Source: Sphagnum magellanicum (lineage: Eukaryota; Streptophyta; Sphagnopsida; Sphagnales; Sphagnaceae). From it: a DNA stretch of 64,000 nt. Of this stretch, positions 30,941-42,714 are shown in pieces. The notes under the pieces are model-generated. The model searched no databases, had not been told where the DNA came from, and saw only the letters and a program-made list of their open reading frames with translations. The stretch lies in NCBI GenBank assembly GCA_021904315.1, contig MU273446.1:62001-126000 (forward strand). The letters run 5' to 3'. Each line of letters opens with the position of its first letter. The stretch's first letter is position 1. A program made the position numbers and the translations under genes.

Positions 30941-31760
30941 TGTCGCAACCCCACTTTGAAGGAAGTGTGAGGATGAAATTCACATTCTCGAAATTGGGAC
31001 TTGGGAATCCTCTGGGACTCCTAAAACTTCATAATTCAATTGCAGGGGCCAAAACACCTGACATGGGGGTGTTCTTTACATCATTGGAAAGATGTTGAAG
31101 TGTAGATGTTGAAAATGGCCTCGCATGGACCATTTGAACATCTATAGCACAAGTTATGGCCAAAAGAAAGGTCAGGAATCAAACTGCTAGTTTGATTCCT
31201 GACCACTGAAAGTTGGGAATCAACCTGATCTCAATGCGTGCAGGTGGAGTGCAACACATCGTTGGAAAGTTCTTGAGGAGAACTACAACTTTTTCTAAAA
31301 CATCATCCCAATTGAAGGTCTGAGCAAATAGTTATGGTCGCTCAAAGTCCCAATAGTCCAAACCAGGACAATTTCGGGACTCCTCCTTGGGAGTCCCAGG
31401 ACGAAAAGCCATTCAGATGTGGGTGCTGCGGAAAGGCACAGAGTATACTACATGGGGGAAGGTGGTGGCTTCCCCCAACTCCAGGCCGTGGTGAGTCAAG
31501 TGAGTCTAGAGTTGCCCGTGGCTTGTCCTAGCACCAAAGGTGCTCCAAAATGTGAACTAACCAACTTGTGGGTTGGTTTGATGCAAGTTCAAGTAAGTGA
31601 ATAGCTTGTCATTTCTTCCTAATCCCATCTCGGAGCTTCAGCACGCCCCTCTACCCCTTCTAGTGCTGAGAGCTGGGAGCGTGCCTAAGTCCCCCACAAT
31701 TCCGCAACTTGAGTAACTTAGTCCCAACTTGGGGCTAACTATGGACTTGGGAGCGCGTCA
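30941..31760 (+). repeat. Gypsy-D LTR, 5' LTR of element J (820 bp)
   Basis: TGTCGCAACCCCACTTTGAAGG to GAGCGCGTCA, followed by a primer site. It carries a fully paired variant of the shared palindrome at 31171-31203 with 15-base arms. Confidence 0.92.
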
Positions 31761-31762
31761 CG

Positions 31763-31776
31763 TGGTATCAGAGCTC
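31763..31776 (+). other. Primer binding site, tRNA-Met 3' end (J)
   Basis: tggtatcagagctc, complementary to the 3' end of initiator tRNA-Met, two bases after the LTR. This is the usual plant gypsy arrangement and differs from the half-tRNA site of the copia elements here. Confidence 0.88.
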
Positions 31777-32265
31777 CAATTGAGCTCGGTTTGCTTCTTG
31801 GGAGTTTTGGATGGCACCCAAGAAGAATCGTAAGCAAGCTCAAAAGACCATGTTGGAAGAACCCAACGAAGATCGAATAGTCTTTCGCTAGAATCAATTA
31901 GGGACGAGGCACCAAAAACCCAAGAGGACCAAGATGAACTCGGAAATGAAGAAAAGCAACGGAGCTCGGTCCTATTCACCCAGGAACAATTGGAAGTCCT
32001 TTTCAAAATGAATAGGCTCGACTTCAGTGAGCTAGTTGTAACCTTCAAAGGAGGAGCATCCAAGGATGCAAGATTTTAACCAGCCAAACCTGAGAACTTT
32101 GATGGTGCCCGTGATCGAAAGGTTGTGGACGCTTAACTTGCAGAAATGGAAGATTATTTACATGTCGCCAACGTTGAATGGCACTTGGCCGTGGAGCTTG
32201 CCCAATCCTACTTGAAAGGTCATGTCGCCACATGGTGGAGGACAGTGAGATAAGAGGACGGGAAA

Positions 32266-33086
32266 TGTTGCAACCCCACTTTGGGCAAAGTGGGAGAATG
32301 CAACTCCCATTCCCAAAAGTGGGAGACTTGGGGTCCTCCGAGACTCCCGAAAACTTAGAAGACGATTTGACAAATCAAATCTCCTCGCATTGCTATGTTC
32401 TTGGTTTCATTAAAAAGGTCTTAAAGTCTACATGTCCAAAATGGCCTCGCATTGCCCATTTGGACATTTGCAGCCCAAGTTATGGGCAAAAGAAGGGCCG
32501 CAAGTCAAACTGCCAATTTGACTACCGACCACTAAAAGTCGGGAATCGACATCTTCCTGACGTTGCCTCAAGGAGTGCAACATAACGTTGAAAAGCTCTT
32601 GACAAGAGCTACAACTTTGGTTGAAACTTCGTCCCGATCCGAATTTGGGGCGAGGAATTATGACCGTCCAAAGTCCCGGGACTCCAACCCGAGACAATTT
32701 CGGGACTCCAACTTGGGAGTCCCGGGAAAAAGAACCATTTGGATGTAGCCTCGGCAAAGAGCTGCAGAGTATACTATATGGGGGAAGGTGTTGGCTTCCC
32801 CCAAGTCTGGGCCGTGGTGAGTCTTGTGTGTAAAAGTGCCCGTGGCTTGTCCCAACACCCAAGGGTGTTCCCGAATGCTAACTAACCCTTTTGTGGTTGG
32901 TTTTGGATGCAGATTCAAGCTTGATAATCTAGTCCCTCTTCCTAATCTAATCCCGGGACTTCTAGCACACCCTTCTACCCCCTTTTAGTGCTGGAAGTCG
33001 TAAGCGCCCCCTTAAGTCCCAACTTTTCGCAACTTTACATAGTTGGACCCTCAAGTGGGTTCAACAAGGGACTTGGGAGTGCGTCA
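32266..33086 (+). mobile_element. Solo LTR of gypsy-E inside J gag (821 bp)
   Basis: TGTTGCAACCCCACTTTGGGC to GGAGTGCGTCA, with flanks ggaaa (32261-32265) and ggaag (33087-33091). Gag reading resumes across it at the same codon region as in G and H. Ends with the E-type block caagtgggttcaacaaggg. Confidence 0.93.
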
Positions 33087-33360
33087 GGAAGAACCATGGT
33101 TACACTTGAGAATTCTTTAAGGAACGCGTTAAAGCCGAGTTTGTTCCAAGGAATTTTAATTACATTTCGAGGTGCAAACTTCACGACCTTGTGAATGCCA
33201 CAAATGATAATTTGCGGTAATATGTGAAGGTTTAATCCGAATTCATGCTAGAGATTCGGCACATGCATGAGCTAGATCATGTGTGTCAATTCATGATGGG
33301 ACTTCCAACTTGGGCCAAGCGAAAGCTTAAGGAAAATTCGCCTTCGTCACTATCCGAAGC

Positions 33361-34303
33361 TGACGCACTCCTAACCACTCGAAGGACTCAAATGTGAGTC
33401 CAAGTGGGAGACAGCGGAAGTGGGAGTGGTCGGGAGGCGCTCCCTAGCTCACAACACTTGGAGGGGTAGAGGGGCGTGTTGGAGCTCCGGGGTGGGACTA
33501 GGAAGAGTTGACAAGCTTCACTCACTCACACGGGCCTGCATGGAACCACACAAAGTGGTTAGAACATGGTTGGAGCACATTTGGTGCTAGGACGAGCCAC
33601 GGGCAACACGGACACACAAGACTCACCACGGCCCGGACTTGGGGGAAGCCACCACCTTCCCCCTTATAGTATACTCTGTGCCACGTCGCGGGGGTGGCAC
33701 CCAAATGGACATTTTGTCCCGGGAGTCCCGGGACTCCCGCGCGGGAGTCCCGAAATCCCGCCCAGCGGGACTCCCGGGACTTTGAACGCGCATAACTTTC
33801 GGAGCAGACCTCCGATGACGGCGCGGTCTGAAGCAAAGTTGTAGATCTCGTCGAGACCTTTCCAACGGTATGTCGCACGTTCTCAGCAGCCAAGTATTTC
33901 GGGTCGATTCCCGACTTTTAGTGCCCGGGAGTCCAAACTGGCGGACTCCCGCGAGTTCGACTCCCGGGCCTTCTTTTGACCATAACTTGCGTTTCAGATG
34001 TCCAAATGAGCAATGCGAGCCCATTTTAGACATCTACACTTCAAGACCTTTCCATTGATATAAGGAGCGCACCAAGCCATTGAGTTTTGACCCCTCAAAA
34101 CGTGCTCCGAAGTTTCGGGAGTCCTTTTGGGACTCTAACTCTCACCAACTCCCAACATGGGAGTTGCCTTGGGAGTGTGTGGGTCCACTCCCTCACACTT
34201 TCTTGCACTCCCGGGAGTCTTGATGTGACTCTCGGGCTTCCTTTTGGCCCGCACCCTTGCAACCCCCTTGCCTTGGTCGCGAGCCAAGGCTAGGGTTGCG
34301 ACA
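33361..34303 (-). mobile_element. Solo LTR of gypsy-F inside J gag (943 bp)
   Basis: TGACGCACTCC to AGGGTTGCGACA, perfect target duplication gaagc (33356-33360 and 34304-34308). Longer than D and E because of an added block with cttgccttggtcgcgagcc. Very CpG-rich, with stacked cgggactcccg palindromes at 33715-33780. Confidence 0.95.
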
Positions 34304-34754
34304 GAAGCCATCATGAAAGTGGAAAGCTTCTAAGATATGGGACGGGGTGAAAAATCCGGGTTCAAGAGGGATAACAAGTTTTTTCACAAAGAAGCCATGC
34401 CATGAGGAAGAATGGAACCGAGGGCAAAGGAGCCCAAGGAAGGAAAAGCCTAAACAATTCCAAGGCTCAGGGTTCAAGCCCAAGGGAGAATTTGTGAAGA
34501 AAGGGGCTCCCTTCAAAGGGAGCCAACCCAAGGGAGATGTTGGTGGGAAGCCTAAGGGAGCATGTTTCAACTACAACGAAGTGGGGCATTACTTAAAGAT
34601 TATCCCAAGCCCAAAGCGGGGAATGGAGGCTCTAAGGTAATTGGCCTTAATGCCAACTTAGCCCAAGCTGAATGCAAGCAACTTATTGACATACCCCTAA
34701 CTTTGGGCTCGCGACCAAGGCAAAGGGGTTACAAGGTTGCGAGCCAAGATGAAG

Positions 34755-34850
34755 CCGAGGGTTAAGGTAAGAGGAAGCCCGGGAGTTAAGGCAAGAGGAA
34801 GCCCGAGAATTAAGGCAAGAGGAAGCTCAGGAGTCAAAGCAAGAAGAAGC
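34755..34850 (+). repeat. Short tandem repeat in F LTR, about 24 bp
   Basis: Four imperfect units of gttaaggcaagaggaagcccgggag type. Only one such unit occurs in the other F LTRs. Confidence 0.75.
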
Positions 34851-35568
34851 TGGGAATCACATCACATACTCTCGGGAGTGTTAAAAAGTGTGAGGGAGTA
34901 TGAGGGAGTGAACCCTCACACTCCCAAGGCAACTCCCACTTTGGGAGATGGAGTCCCAATGGAGTCCCAACATTTTAAAGAGCCATTGCAGGGGTCAAAA
35001 CTCAATGGCTTGTGGCGTTCTTTATATCATTGGAAAGATCTTAAAACATAGATGTTTAAAATGGGTTTATATTGCTCATTTGGACATCTAAAACACAAGT
35101 TATGGCCAAAAGAAGGGCCGGGAGTGAAATTGTAAATTTGACTCCCAACCACAAAAAGTCGGAAATCGACCCAATTTACTTGGCTGCAAGGGGCATGTGA
35201 CATACCATTAGAAAGTTCTCAATGAGAGCTACAACTTTGCTTGAGACCACTTTACGATTTGAAGTATGCTTGCAAAGTTATGGGCCTCCAAAGTCACGGG
35301 AGTCCCATTTGGCGCGATTTCAAGACTCCCACTCAAGAGTCCCAGGAGGGAAAATCCATTTGGATGTAGGCTCCGTGGCCAGCCACAAAGTATACTATAA
35401 GGGGGAAGGTAGTGGCTTCCCCCAAGTCCGGGTCGTGGTGAATCTAATGTGTCCGTGTTGCCCGTGGCTCGTCCTAACACCAAGGGTGCTCCAACTATGC
35501 ATTAACCACTTTGTGTGGGTTGTGTGCAGGCCCATGTGAATGAGTGAAGATTGTTAATTCTTTGTAGT

Positions 35569-36388
35569 TGATGCACTCCCAAGTCCTTAATTAGCCCCAA
35601 AGTTGGGCCTAAGTACTCAAATTGTGAAATTATGGGGGACTCGAAGCATGCTCACAACTCTTAGCATTAAAAGGGGTAGAGAGGCGTGCGGAAGCTCCGG
35701 GATAGGACTAGGACGAAGTGACAAGATATTCACTTACTCGAATCTGCATCAAACCAACCAACAAGTTTGTTAATTTACATTCTTGAACACCCTTGGTGCT
35801 AAGATAAGCCACGGGCAACTCTGGACTCACTTGATTCACCACGGCCCGAACTTGAGGGAAGCCATCACCTTCCCCCATATAGTATACTCTGTGCCTTTCC
35901 GTAGCACCCACATTCGAATGGCTTTTTGTCCAGGGACTCCCAAGGAGGAGTCCCGAAACTATCCCGGTTTAGACTCCCGGGACTTTGAATGATCCTAACT
36001 TTTTACTCAGACCTCCAATTGAGATGAGGTCTAAAGCAAAATTGTAGCTGTCCTCAAGAGCTTTTCAATAGTATGTCGCACTCCACCTGCACGCACCAGG
36101 GTCAGGTCGATTCTTGACTTTTAGTGGTCGGGAGTCAAACTGCCAGTTTGACTCCCGACCGTTCTTTTGGCCATAACATGAGCTGCAGATGTCCAAATGG
36201 TCCATGCAAGGTCATTTTCGACATTTACATTTCAATAGTTTTCTAATGATAAAAAAAACATCCCAATGGAAGGTGTTTTGACCCTATAATCAAACTTTGA
36301 AATTTTGGAAGTCTCGGAGGACTCCCAAGTCCTAATTTTGGGAATGTGAGTTTCATCCTCACACTTCCCTTAAAGTGGATTTGCGACA
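35569..36388 (-). mobile_element. Solo LTR of gypsy-D inside F LTR (820 bp)
   Basis: TGATGCACTCCC to GGATTTGCGACA, flanks gtagt (35564-35568) and ctagt (36389-36393). Comparison with intact F LTRs shows ctagt is the original. The shared palindrome is perfect at 36126-36160, with 17-base arms and a 1-base centre. Confidence 0.92.
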
Positions 36389-36531
36389 CTAGTCCCATCC
36401 CGGAGCTCCAACATGCTCTTCTACCCCTCAAAGTGTTATGAGCTAGGGAGCGTGCCCTGACTCCTCCCTCTTTCGTTGTTTTGTACTTAGACTCACATTT
36501 GAATCCTTTAAGGAGTTAGGGGTGCGTTACA

Positions 36532-36734
36532 TGGTATTAGAGCCCTAGTAGAGCTCGATCCATTTATTGGGGAATTTCGATGGCACCAAAGAAGACCCGC
36601 AAGGTAGTCCAAAAGACCGTGGTGGAAGAACCCACCCAAGACTTGGATGTTCCACCCCAAGCCTTGGATGTTCCACCCCAAGCCATAAGGGGGGAGAACA
36701 AAATCTTTCCAAAGGTGAGGAAGACCGTGAGTAG
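36532..36734 (+). pseudogene. Element K primer site, leader and gag N-terminus
   Basis: tggtattagagcc primer site after the LTR, then MAPKKTRKVVQKTVVEEPTQDLDVPPQALDVPPQA from about 36580. A 24-bp unit (ccttggatgttccaccccaag) is duplicated in tandem. The frame ends at a stop near 36732, where a partial D LTR begins. Everything downstream is missing. Confidence 0.82.
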
Positions 36735-36891
36735 CTTGTCCCTCTTCCTAGTCTAATCCCGGAGCTTTCAGCACGCCCCTCTTACCCCCTTTAATGCCAG
36801 AAGCTGGCAACGTGCCCCAAGTCCCCCACATTTCTGCAACTTGAGAGACTTACCCCCAACTTGGGCGAACTAGGGACTTGGGAGCGTGTTA
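36735..36891 (+). repeat. Partial gypsy-D LTR (3' 157 bp)
   Basis: cttgtccctcttcctagtc to GGGAGCGTGTTA, the terminal part of a plus-strand D LTR. It joins K gag on the left and minus-strand pol on the right, with no target duplication on either side. Confidence 0.85.
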
Positions 36892-39306
36892 GACACCGAC
36901 TTGGGTGGTTCCCAATCCACAATTGCCTTGACCTTGTGATCATCCATCTTCAAACCTTCTTGAGTTATCTTATGTCCAAGGAAATCCACTTTCGTCACCC
37001 CAAATTCGCACTTCTTAAGCTTGGCATACAACTTGTTTTCCCTTAGCCTTTGGAACACCTTCCGAAGGTGCTCCGCAAGCTCCTGCAAGGAGTCACTATA
37101 GATTAAAATGCCGTCTATGTAAACAACAACAAAATCATCGAGCCATTCTCGAAAAATGTCATTCATGAGAGTGCAAAATGTGGCGGGTGCATTAGTGAGC
37201 CCAAAAGGCATCACCAAGAACTCGTATGAGCCATATCTTATGTGGCGAACGGTCTTTTCATCATCCCCTTTCCCAATCCGAATTTGGTAATATCCCGAAC
37301 GTAGATCAATCCTACTAAACACCTTGGCTCCCTTAGAGATGGTCAAATAGATCATCGATTCAAGGCAAAAGATACCGATTCTTCACCATTGCCTTGTTGA
37401 GTGCTTTATAATCAACACACATTCTCAACGTCGCATCCTTCTTGTGAACAAAAAGGACGGGTCCCCCATATGGTGATTTACTTGGTTTGATATAACCTTT
37501 TGCAAGGAGTTCTTCAAGTTGAACCTTAAGCTCTTTCAATTCCTCATGGCTCATTCTATATGGGGCCTTGGCGGGAGGTGCCACTCCTGGTACCACTTCG
37601 ATTGCATGATCAATTCGTCTTCTCGGGGGCAAGTCTTCACGTAACTCTTTGGGCATCACATTCGAGAACTCTTCCAAAATTTGCTTTATGCACTTGGTGG
37701 AAGTCACCAACTTGGTGGCTTCCTTGGGCTCATACTCATCCAACACTCGCATGGCACACAACATGCCATGACCTCCCACGCGATCTCTTTCCCAAGTTTT
37801 TCCTAACATAAAGTGGATGGTTGGCCCACCCACACAAGGCATCTCGTGCGCCTTCACTTTCACGATCCCACTTTTGGAAGGAATCCTAACTAGTCTATTG
37901 TGCCCTTCTATGAGCACATTGTTTTGGGTGATGAACTCCATTCCCAAAATGCAATCCATTCCACCCAAGGCGGAAACCAACAAGTCCACCTTTCTTCTCC
38001 AATTTTTTAATTGGAAAAACATTTCCTTTACTTGTGACGTAGTGGGATGGGGAACCCCATCCGCGAAATGCACCTCGACGGGTGCTTTGAGCTCCTCCAA
38101 GTGGAGCTCCATCCTTTCGACGCTTTTTTGAGTTATGAAGTTGTGAAAAGCCCATGTGTCCAAAAGACATAATACATCCCACTTAGCAATCTTCCCCTTC
38201 AAGAAGATAAGTCAATTGCATTCAGCTTGGGCTAGGTTGGCATTAAGGGCAATTACCTTAGAGCCCCCATTCCCTGCTTTGGACTTGAGATAATCCTTGG
38301 AGTAATGCCCCATCTCGTTACAATTGAAGCACGCTCCTTTGGGTTTCACCCCAACGTCTCCCTTGGGTTGGCTCCCTTTGAAAGGAACACCCTTCTTCAC
38401 AAAGTTCCCCTTGGGTTTAAATCCCACGCCTTGGAATTGTTTGGGCTTATCCTTTGTTGGGCTTCCTTGCCCACGATTCCATTTTCCGTCATGCCTCGGC
38501 TTCTTATGAGGGAACTTGTTGTCCTTCTTGAACCTGTTTTTCTCACCCCGCCACACATCTGAGAAACCTTCCGCTTTCGTGATGGCTTCGGATAGTGAGG
38601 AGGGCCAATTCTCCTCAAGCTTTCACTTGACCCAAGTTGGAAGTCCCATCACGAATTGGCACACACGATCCAGCTCATGCATGTGCCGGATCTCAAGCAT
38701 TAGTTCGGAGTAAGCCTTCACATATTGCCTCAAATTTTCATTTGTGGCATTCACAAGGTTGCAAAGTTTGCACCTCGAGATGTAATCGGAGTTCCTTGGG
38801 ACAAATTCGGTCTCGACGCGTTCCTTGAAGAACTCCCAAATGTAACCATGGTTCTTCCCTTCCTCTTGTCTCACTATCCTCCACCATGTGGCGGCATAGC
38901 CTTTCAAGTAAGACTGGGCAAGCTCCACGGTTGAGTGTCGTCCAACCTTGGCGGCATGCAAATAATCTTCCATCTCTGCAAGCCAAGCGTCCACAACCTT
39001 TCGATCACGGGCCCCATTGAAGTTCCCGGGTTTGGCTGGTTGGAACCTCGCATCCTTGTTTGCTCCTCCTTTGAAGGCTATAACTAGTTCACTGAAGTCG
39101 GGCCTATTCATCTTGAGGAGGACTTCCAAGTGTTCTTAGGTGAATAGGATTAAGCTCCATTGCTCCTCTTCACTTTCGGGCTCATTTTGGTCTTCCTGGG
39201 TCCTTGGTTCCTCCTCCCCAATTGATTTTAGTGGGACATCTCGATCTTCGTTGGGTTCTTCCAACATGGTCTCTTGAACTTGTTTCCGATTCTTCTTGGG
39301 TGCCAT
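36892..39306 (-). pseudogene. Gypsy-G gag-PR-RT, 3' truncated
   Basis: Minus-strand chromovirus beginning MAPKKNRKQVQETMLEEPNED at 39306. Gag (LLKMNRPDFSELVIAFKGG, YLKGYAATWWR, ELDRVCQFVMGLPTWVK); zinc knuckle CFNCNEMGHYSKDY with the final Cys changed to Tyr; protease [10 protein letters not shown], where the family has DTG or DSG; RT with [61 protein letters not shown] and YIDGILIYS (second catalytic Asp changed to Gly). It breaks off after [18 protein letters not shown] at about 36892. It retains a 16-residue RT segment that is deleted in H. Confidence 0.92.
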
Positions 39307-39340
39307 CCAAAACTCCCAAGAAGTGAACCGAATTCAACCA

Positions 39341-39354
39341 GAGCTCTGATACCA
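39341..39354 (-). other. Primer binding site, tRNA-Met 3' end (G)
   Basis: gagctctgatacca on the + strand, two bases from the LTR at 39357. Confidence 0.87.
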
Positions 39355-39356
39355 AG

Positions 39357-40164
39357 TGACGTGCTCCCAAGTCCCTAGTTAGCCCCAAGTTGGGGCTAAG
39401 TCATTCAAGTTGCGGAAATGCAAGGGATTCGAGGCACGCTCCCACCTTCTAGCACTAAAGGGGGTGAGAGGGGCATGCTAAAAGCTCCGGGATTAGACTA
39501 GGAAGAGGGACAAGCTACTTAGTTATTCGGTCCTGCATCCAAAACCAACCAACAAGTTGATTAGTACTCATTCGGAACACTCTTAGTGTTGGGACAAGCC
39601 ACGGGCAACCTTGGACTCACTTGATTCACCACGGCCCGGACCACCTTCCCCCATATAGTATTCTTTATGTCTCATCACTGCACTTGCATCCAGATGGCAC
39701 TTTTTCCTGGGACTCCCAATGTGAAATCCCAAAATTGTCTCGGTTTGGACTCCCGAGACTTTGGGCGTTCATAACTTCTTGCTTCAACCTCCAATTGGGA
39801 CAAGGTCTAAAGCAAATTTATAGCTCTCTTCAAGAGCTTTTCAACAGCGTGTTGCACTCCACCTGCACACACCGTTATCGAGTTGATTCCTAACTTTTAG
39901 TGGTCGGGAGTCAAACTACCAGTTTGACTCCCGGCCCTTCTTTCAACCATAACCCATGATGCAAATGTCCAAATGGCTCATACAAGGCCATTTTGGACAT
40001 CTAGACTTCAAGACCTTTATAACGATATAAAGGACGCCTTGATGCAAGGTGTTTCGGCCTTTGCAATCATGTTTTGAGTTTTCAGGAGTCTCAGAGGACT
40101 CCCAAGTCCCATTTTCGAAATGTGAGTGGCGACCTCACACTTCCCTCAAAGTGGGGTTGCGACA
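39357..40164 (-). repeat. Gypsy-G 5' LTR (family D, 808 bp)
   Basis: TGACGTGCTCCC to GTGGGGTTGCGACA. The following base 40165 opens non-repetitive sequence, so this is the outer right end of the gypsy cluster. Confidence 0.92.
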
Positions 40165-42714
40165 AGCAACATGGCCAATGGAACTTTGTGGAAAATTTTC
40201 TTTAAAAATAACCAAATTTCAAGGAGAATAGTTATGAAATCACCAAGTTTTTTTAGGGTTGCGATAATTTTTTTGTTTTCTTCAATTGACCACCATATTT
40301 AGCGAATAGGTTCTAGTGGTCCACCAACATGTACCATGAATCTTAGATTTTTTACTTATATTTTTGTCTTGTGGCAAATTGCCACTTTTGGTGCAACAAG
40401 AAAAAAATTCACAAAAAGACCAATGGATTGAAAGTCAATTTGAATTTTTATTGAACAATCTAAACGAGATAATGGATTTGGAACCCAAATAGGCAATGTT
40501 GTCAAATGTTGGGCAAGCTTTTCCCAGTTATTGAATTAGTTGTATAGGTGTATAATTGGCAGTTCTCCTTTTCAAAACAACCTTTGCTCTTAGAATTGAC
40601 CTAACAAATATAAGATTATGCTACTTGGCCTTAGAATCAATGCTCAACATAAAATAAATCAAATAACCATCAAGAATCATGAAACCATGTCAAGTAAAAA
40701 AATTGTGAAAAAATTGGCAAAGAACAATCAAAACATTTAGTACTTGGAACTAATGGTTGGAGGAGGAATAATCTTTTACTTTTGAAATACTTGGACTACA
40801 TATTTGGCCACAAACACAAATTAAAATAACCATCCCTAAATTGTGTGAAATTTGTGGCAAATGCTTGGTGGTTTTGGGGCCTACAAAATCCAATGAGGTT
40901 TTTTGTGTTGAGCAGTTCTTTGCATTTTTTTATTCATTAAATATTATAGAATATAAAGACCAGGAATGTTGGTTGGTTGAAAAGAAATGACCAAGGAACC
41001 GTTGTTGGTCATGATTATTTCAGGAACTTTAAAAAATATGTTTTCATGGAAGAACCAATAAGTAATTTTAGATCCTTCAGCCAACTCATTTGCTTTTTGA
41101 AAATTTAAAGAACCATGGATTTATTCAAATATATGTAATTTTTAAAAAAAAAAAGTGATAGGCAGATGTAGTTGTAACTAGGCTGATATTTAAAGGGTAA
41201 GTGTAATAATTGCAATCGGGTTAATAACCGACAGGTATTTGTTATCTATTTTTAGAACATCCATTTTTTCCCTTAAGTTTTTGGAAAAAATTACTAAACG
41301 CAGGGTGTTTGGAATGAGTTTGTCCCATGCATGGAAAACGAAGCTACACAAGTTGTTAGGTTTCGAAGCCGAAATTTGAACAAACTTACTGTCCATGAAT
41401 ACCCTACTCCATTTAATGTTAGTTCTTTCTAGGGATCCTCACCACATCGCCAATAATTTTGCCACATAAATTTGGAGAAATAAACTCTAGAAAATGGACA
41501 CAACACTAAATCGCTCACTAGGCATAATTTTTCCTTGGACCTTACTACCTTATAACATGCCATTCCATTGGTCAACAATATCTTACAACTTTGTAAAGTA
41601 GTTGCTTAAAAAAAATCAAGTTGTTTTTTCATATAGGTTGAGGTTTGTCTTAAGCCCTTCCAAAAATTTCAGTCATTAAATTTTTGGAAAGGCCTAGCAG
41701 AAAGATTTCCGATGGAAAAAAACAAGTCAAATTTCAGTATCCTTCCAACCCATTTCCACACCCCCAATTGTACTAAACATCAAAAACATTACCGATGGAC
41801 CTTTATAAAATCCTACCATTAAGGGACTTTTGAATGATAGCAATATTATTTTCCAATCTTCCTTGAATTATTAAAGATTTTAGAACATTCTCAATTTGGG
41901 GGATTTCAATTGAACATAAAAAAAAAAGAAACAAATAAGCAATTCCTAGCATCGTGATTCTACCCATTATTGTACTACGTTCAAACTTAAAGCATGTTTG
42001 TATGGAAATGAATGTTATATTATAGTTTATGGTCAACTTCTACATATACAAAATGAGTAATTAGTATTATTTTTTAACACAATTTTGAGTTACCATTTTT
42101 TTCACAATCTTTCTTGTCATATTGGTTAGTGAGATTATTTAAATTATAATATGCAATGACTATTATGGTGTTCACAAACTAAACTTCATATTTTTCCAAA
42201 TTTTCATTTGAACATTTAAAGGATAATTTAATTATGAAAAGTCAATATTTTCCTTTGATTCTTACTACCCAAGCCTCGCAAACTAAATTCAAAATCCCAA
42301 AATCCCAAAATTCTAAGGCAAAATATCTTACCTTCCAAGGATCACCTTTTTTTTAGTGTTCCCTATTCAATGTATAAAATAAACAAGTAAAGACACTTTA
42401 ATCAAAAATTCAAAGGGACATTTCAACTTGGAGCACTCCAAATTATATTCTAAATCATTAAATTAACCTTCTAGCTTTCAATTGACGTCTTGATATCTAT
42501 TTTTGTGAAAATTGAAAATTTTGGAAAAGTTTTGAAAAAATAAAAAATAAACAATGAAAGGAAGAGGAAAAGGAAATTTTTAAAAAATGTGTTTTAAAGA
42601 AGCATGATCACATGCCCCATGGAGCAAAACATAAACATTGGAACTTGGGAGGAGTCTCAACTAATGACTATGTTATGTGCCCAAAAATTTTGTCCTTACC
42701 ATTAGCCTTGGTCA
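40165..42714. other. AT-rich DNA without recognised features
   Basis: About 2.5 kb with A/T homopolymer runs and no match to the other repeats in the window that I can see. Open frames are short (60-77 codons) and show no familiar motif. It could be intergenic DNA or a decayed element; I cannot tell. Confidence 0.5.

Larger units (their letters stand above)
31811..34686 (+). pseudogene. Gypsy-J gag, split by two solo LTRs
   Basis: Starts MAPKKNRKQAQKT at 31811. It continues as chromovirus gag (retrotrans_gag type) with LFKMNRLDFSELV, KGGASKDA and LAQSYLKGHVATWWRTV. It is interrupted by solo LTR 32266-33086, resumes with FFKERVKAEF-like and CQFMMGLPTWAKRK sequence, is interrupted again by 33361-34303, and ends at the zinc knuckle CFNYNEVGHYLK. 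There the second Cys is Tyr and the last Cys is lost. Stops and frameshifts occur (e.g. near 32078, 32134, 33221). Pol is absent: LTR 34687 cuts in directly after the knuckle. Confidence 0.88.
34687..36529 (+). repeat. Gypsy-F 5' LTR of element K, split by a solo LTR
   Basis: Plus-strand F LTR from tgacataccccta (a mutated TGTCGCAACCCTA) at 34687 to gaggtgcgtta-like end at 36529, interrupted by a D LTR at 35569-36388. A primer site and gag start follow. It contains a local expansion of aaggcaagaggaagcccg-type repeats (34755-34850). Confidence 0.88.
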
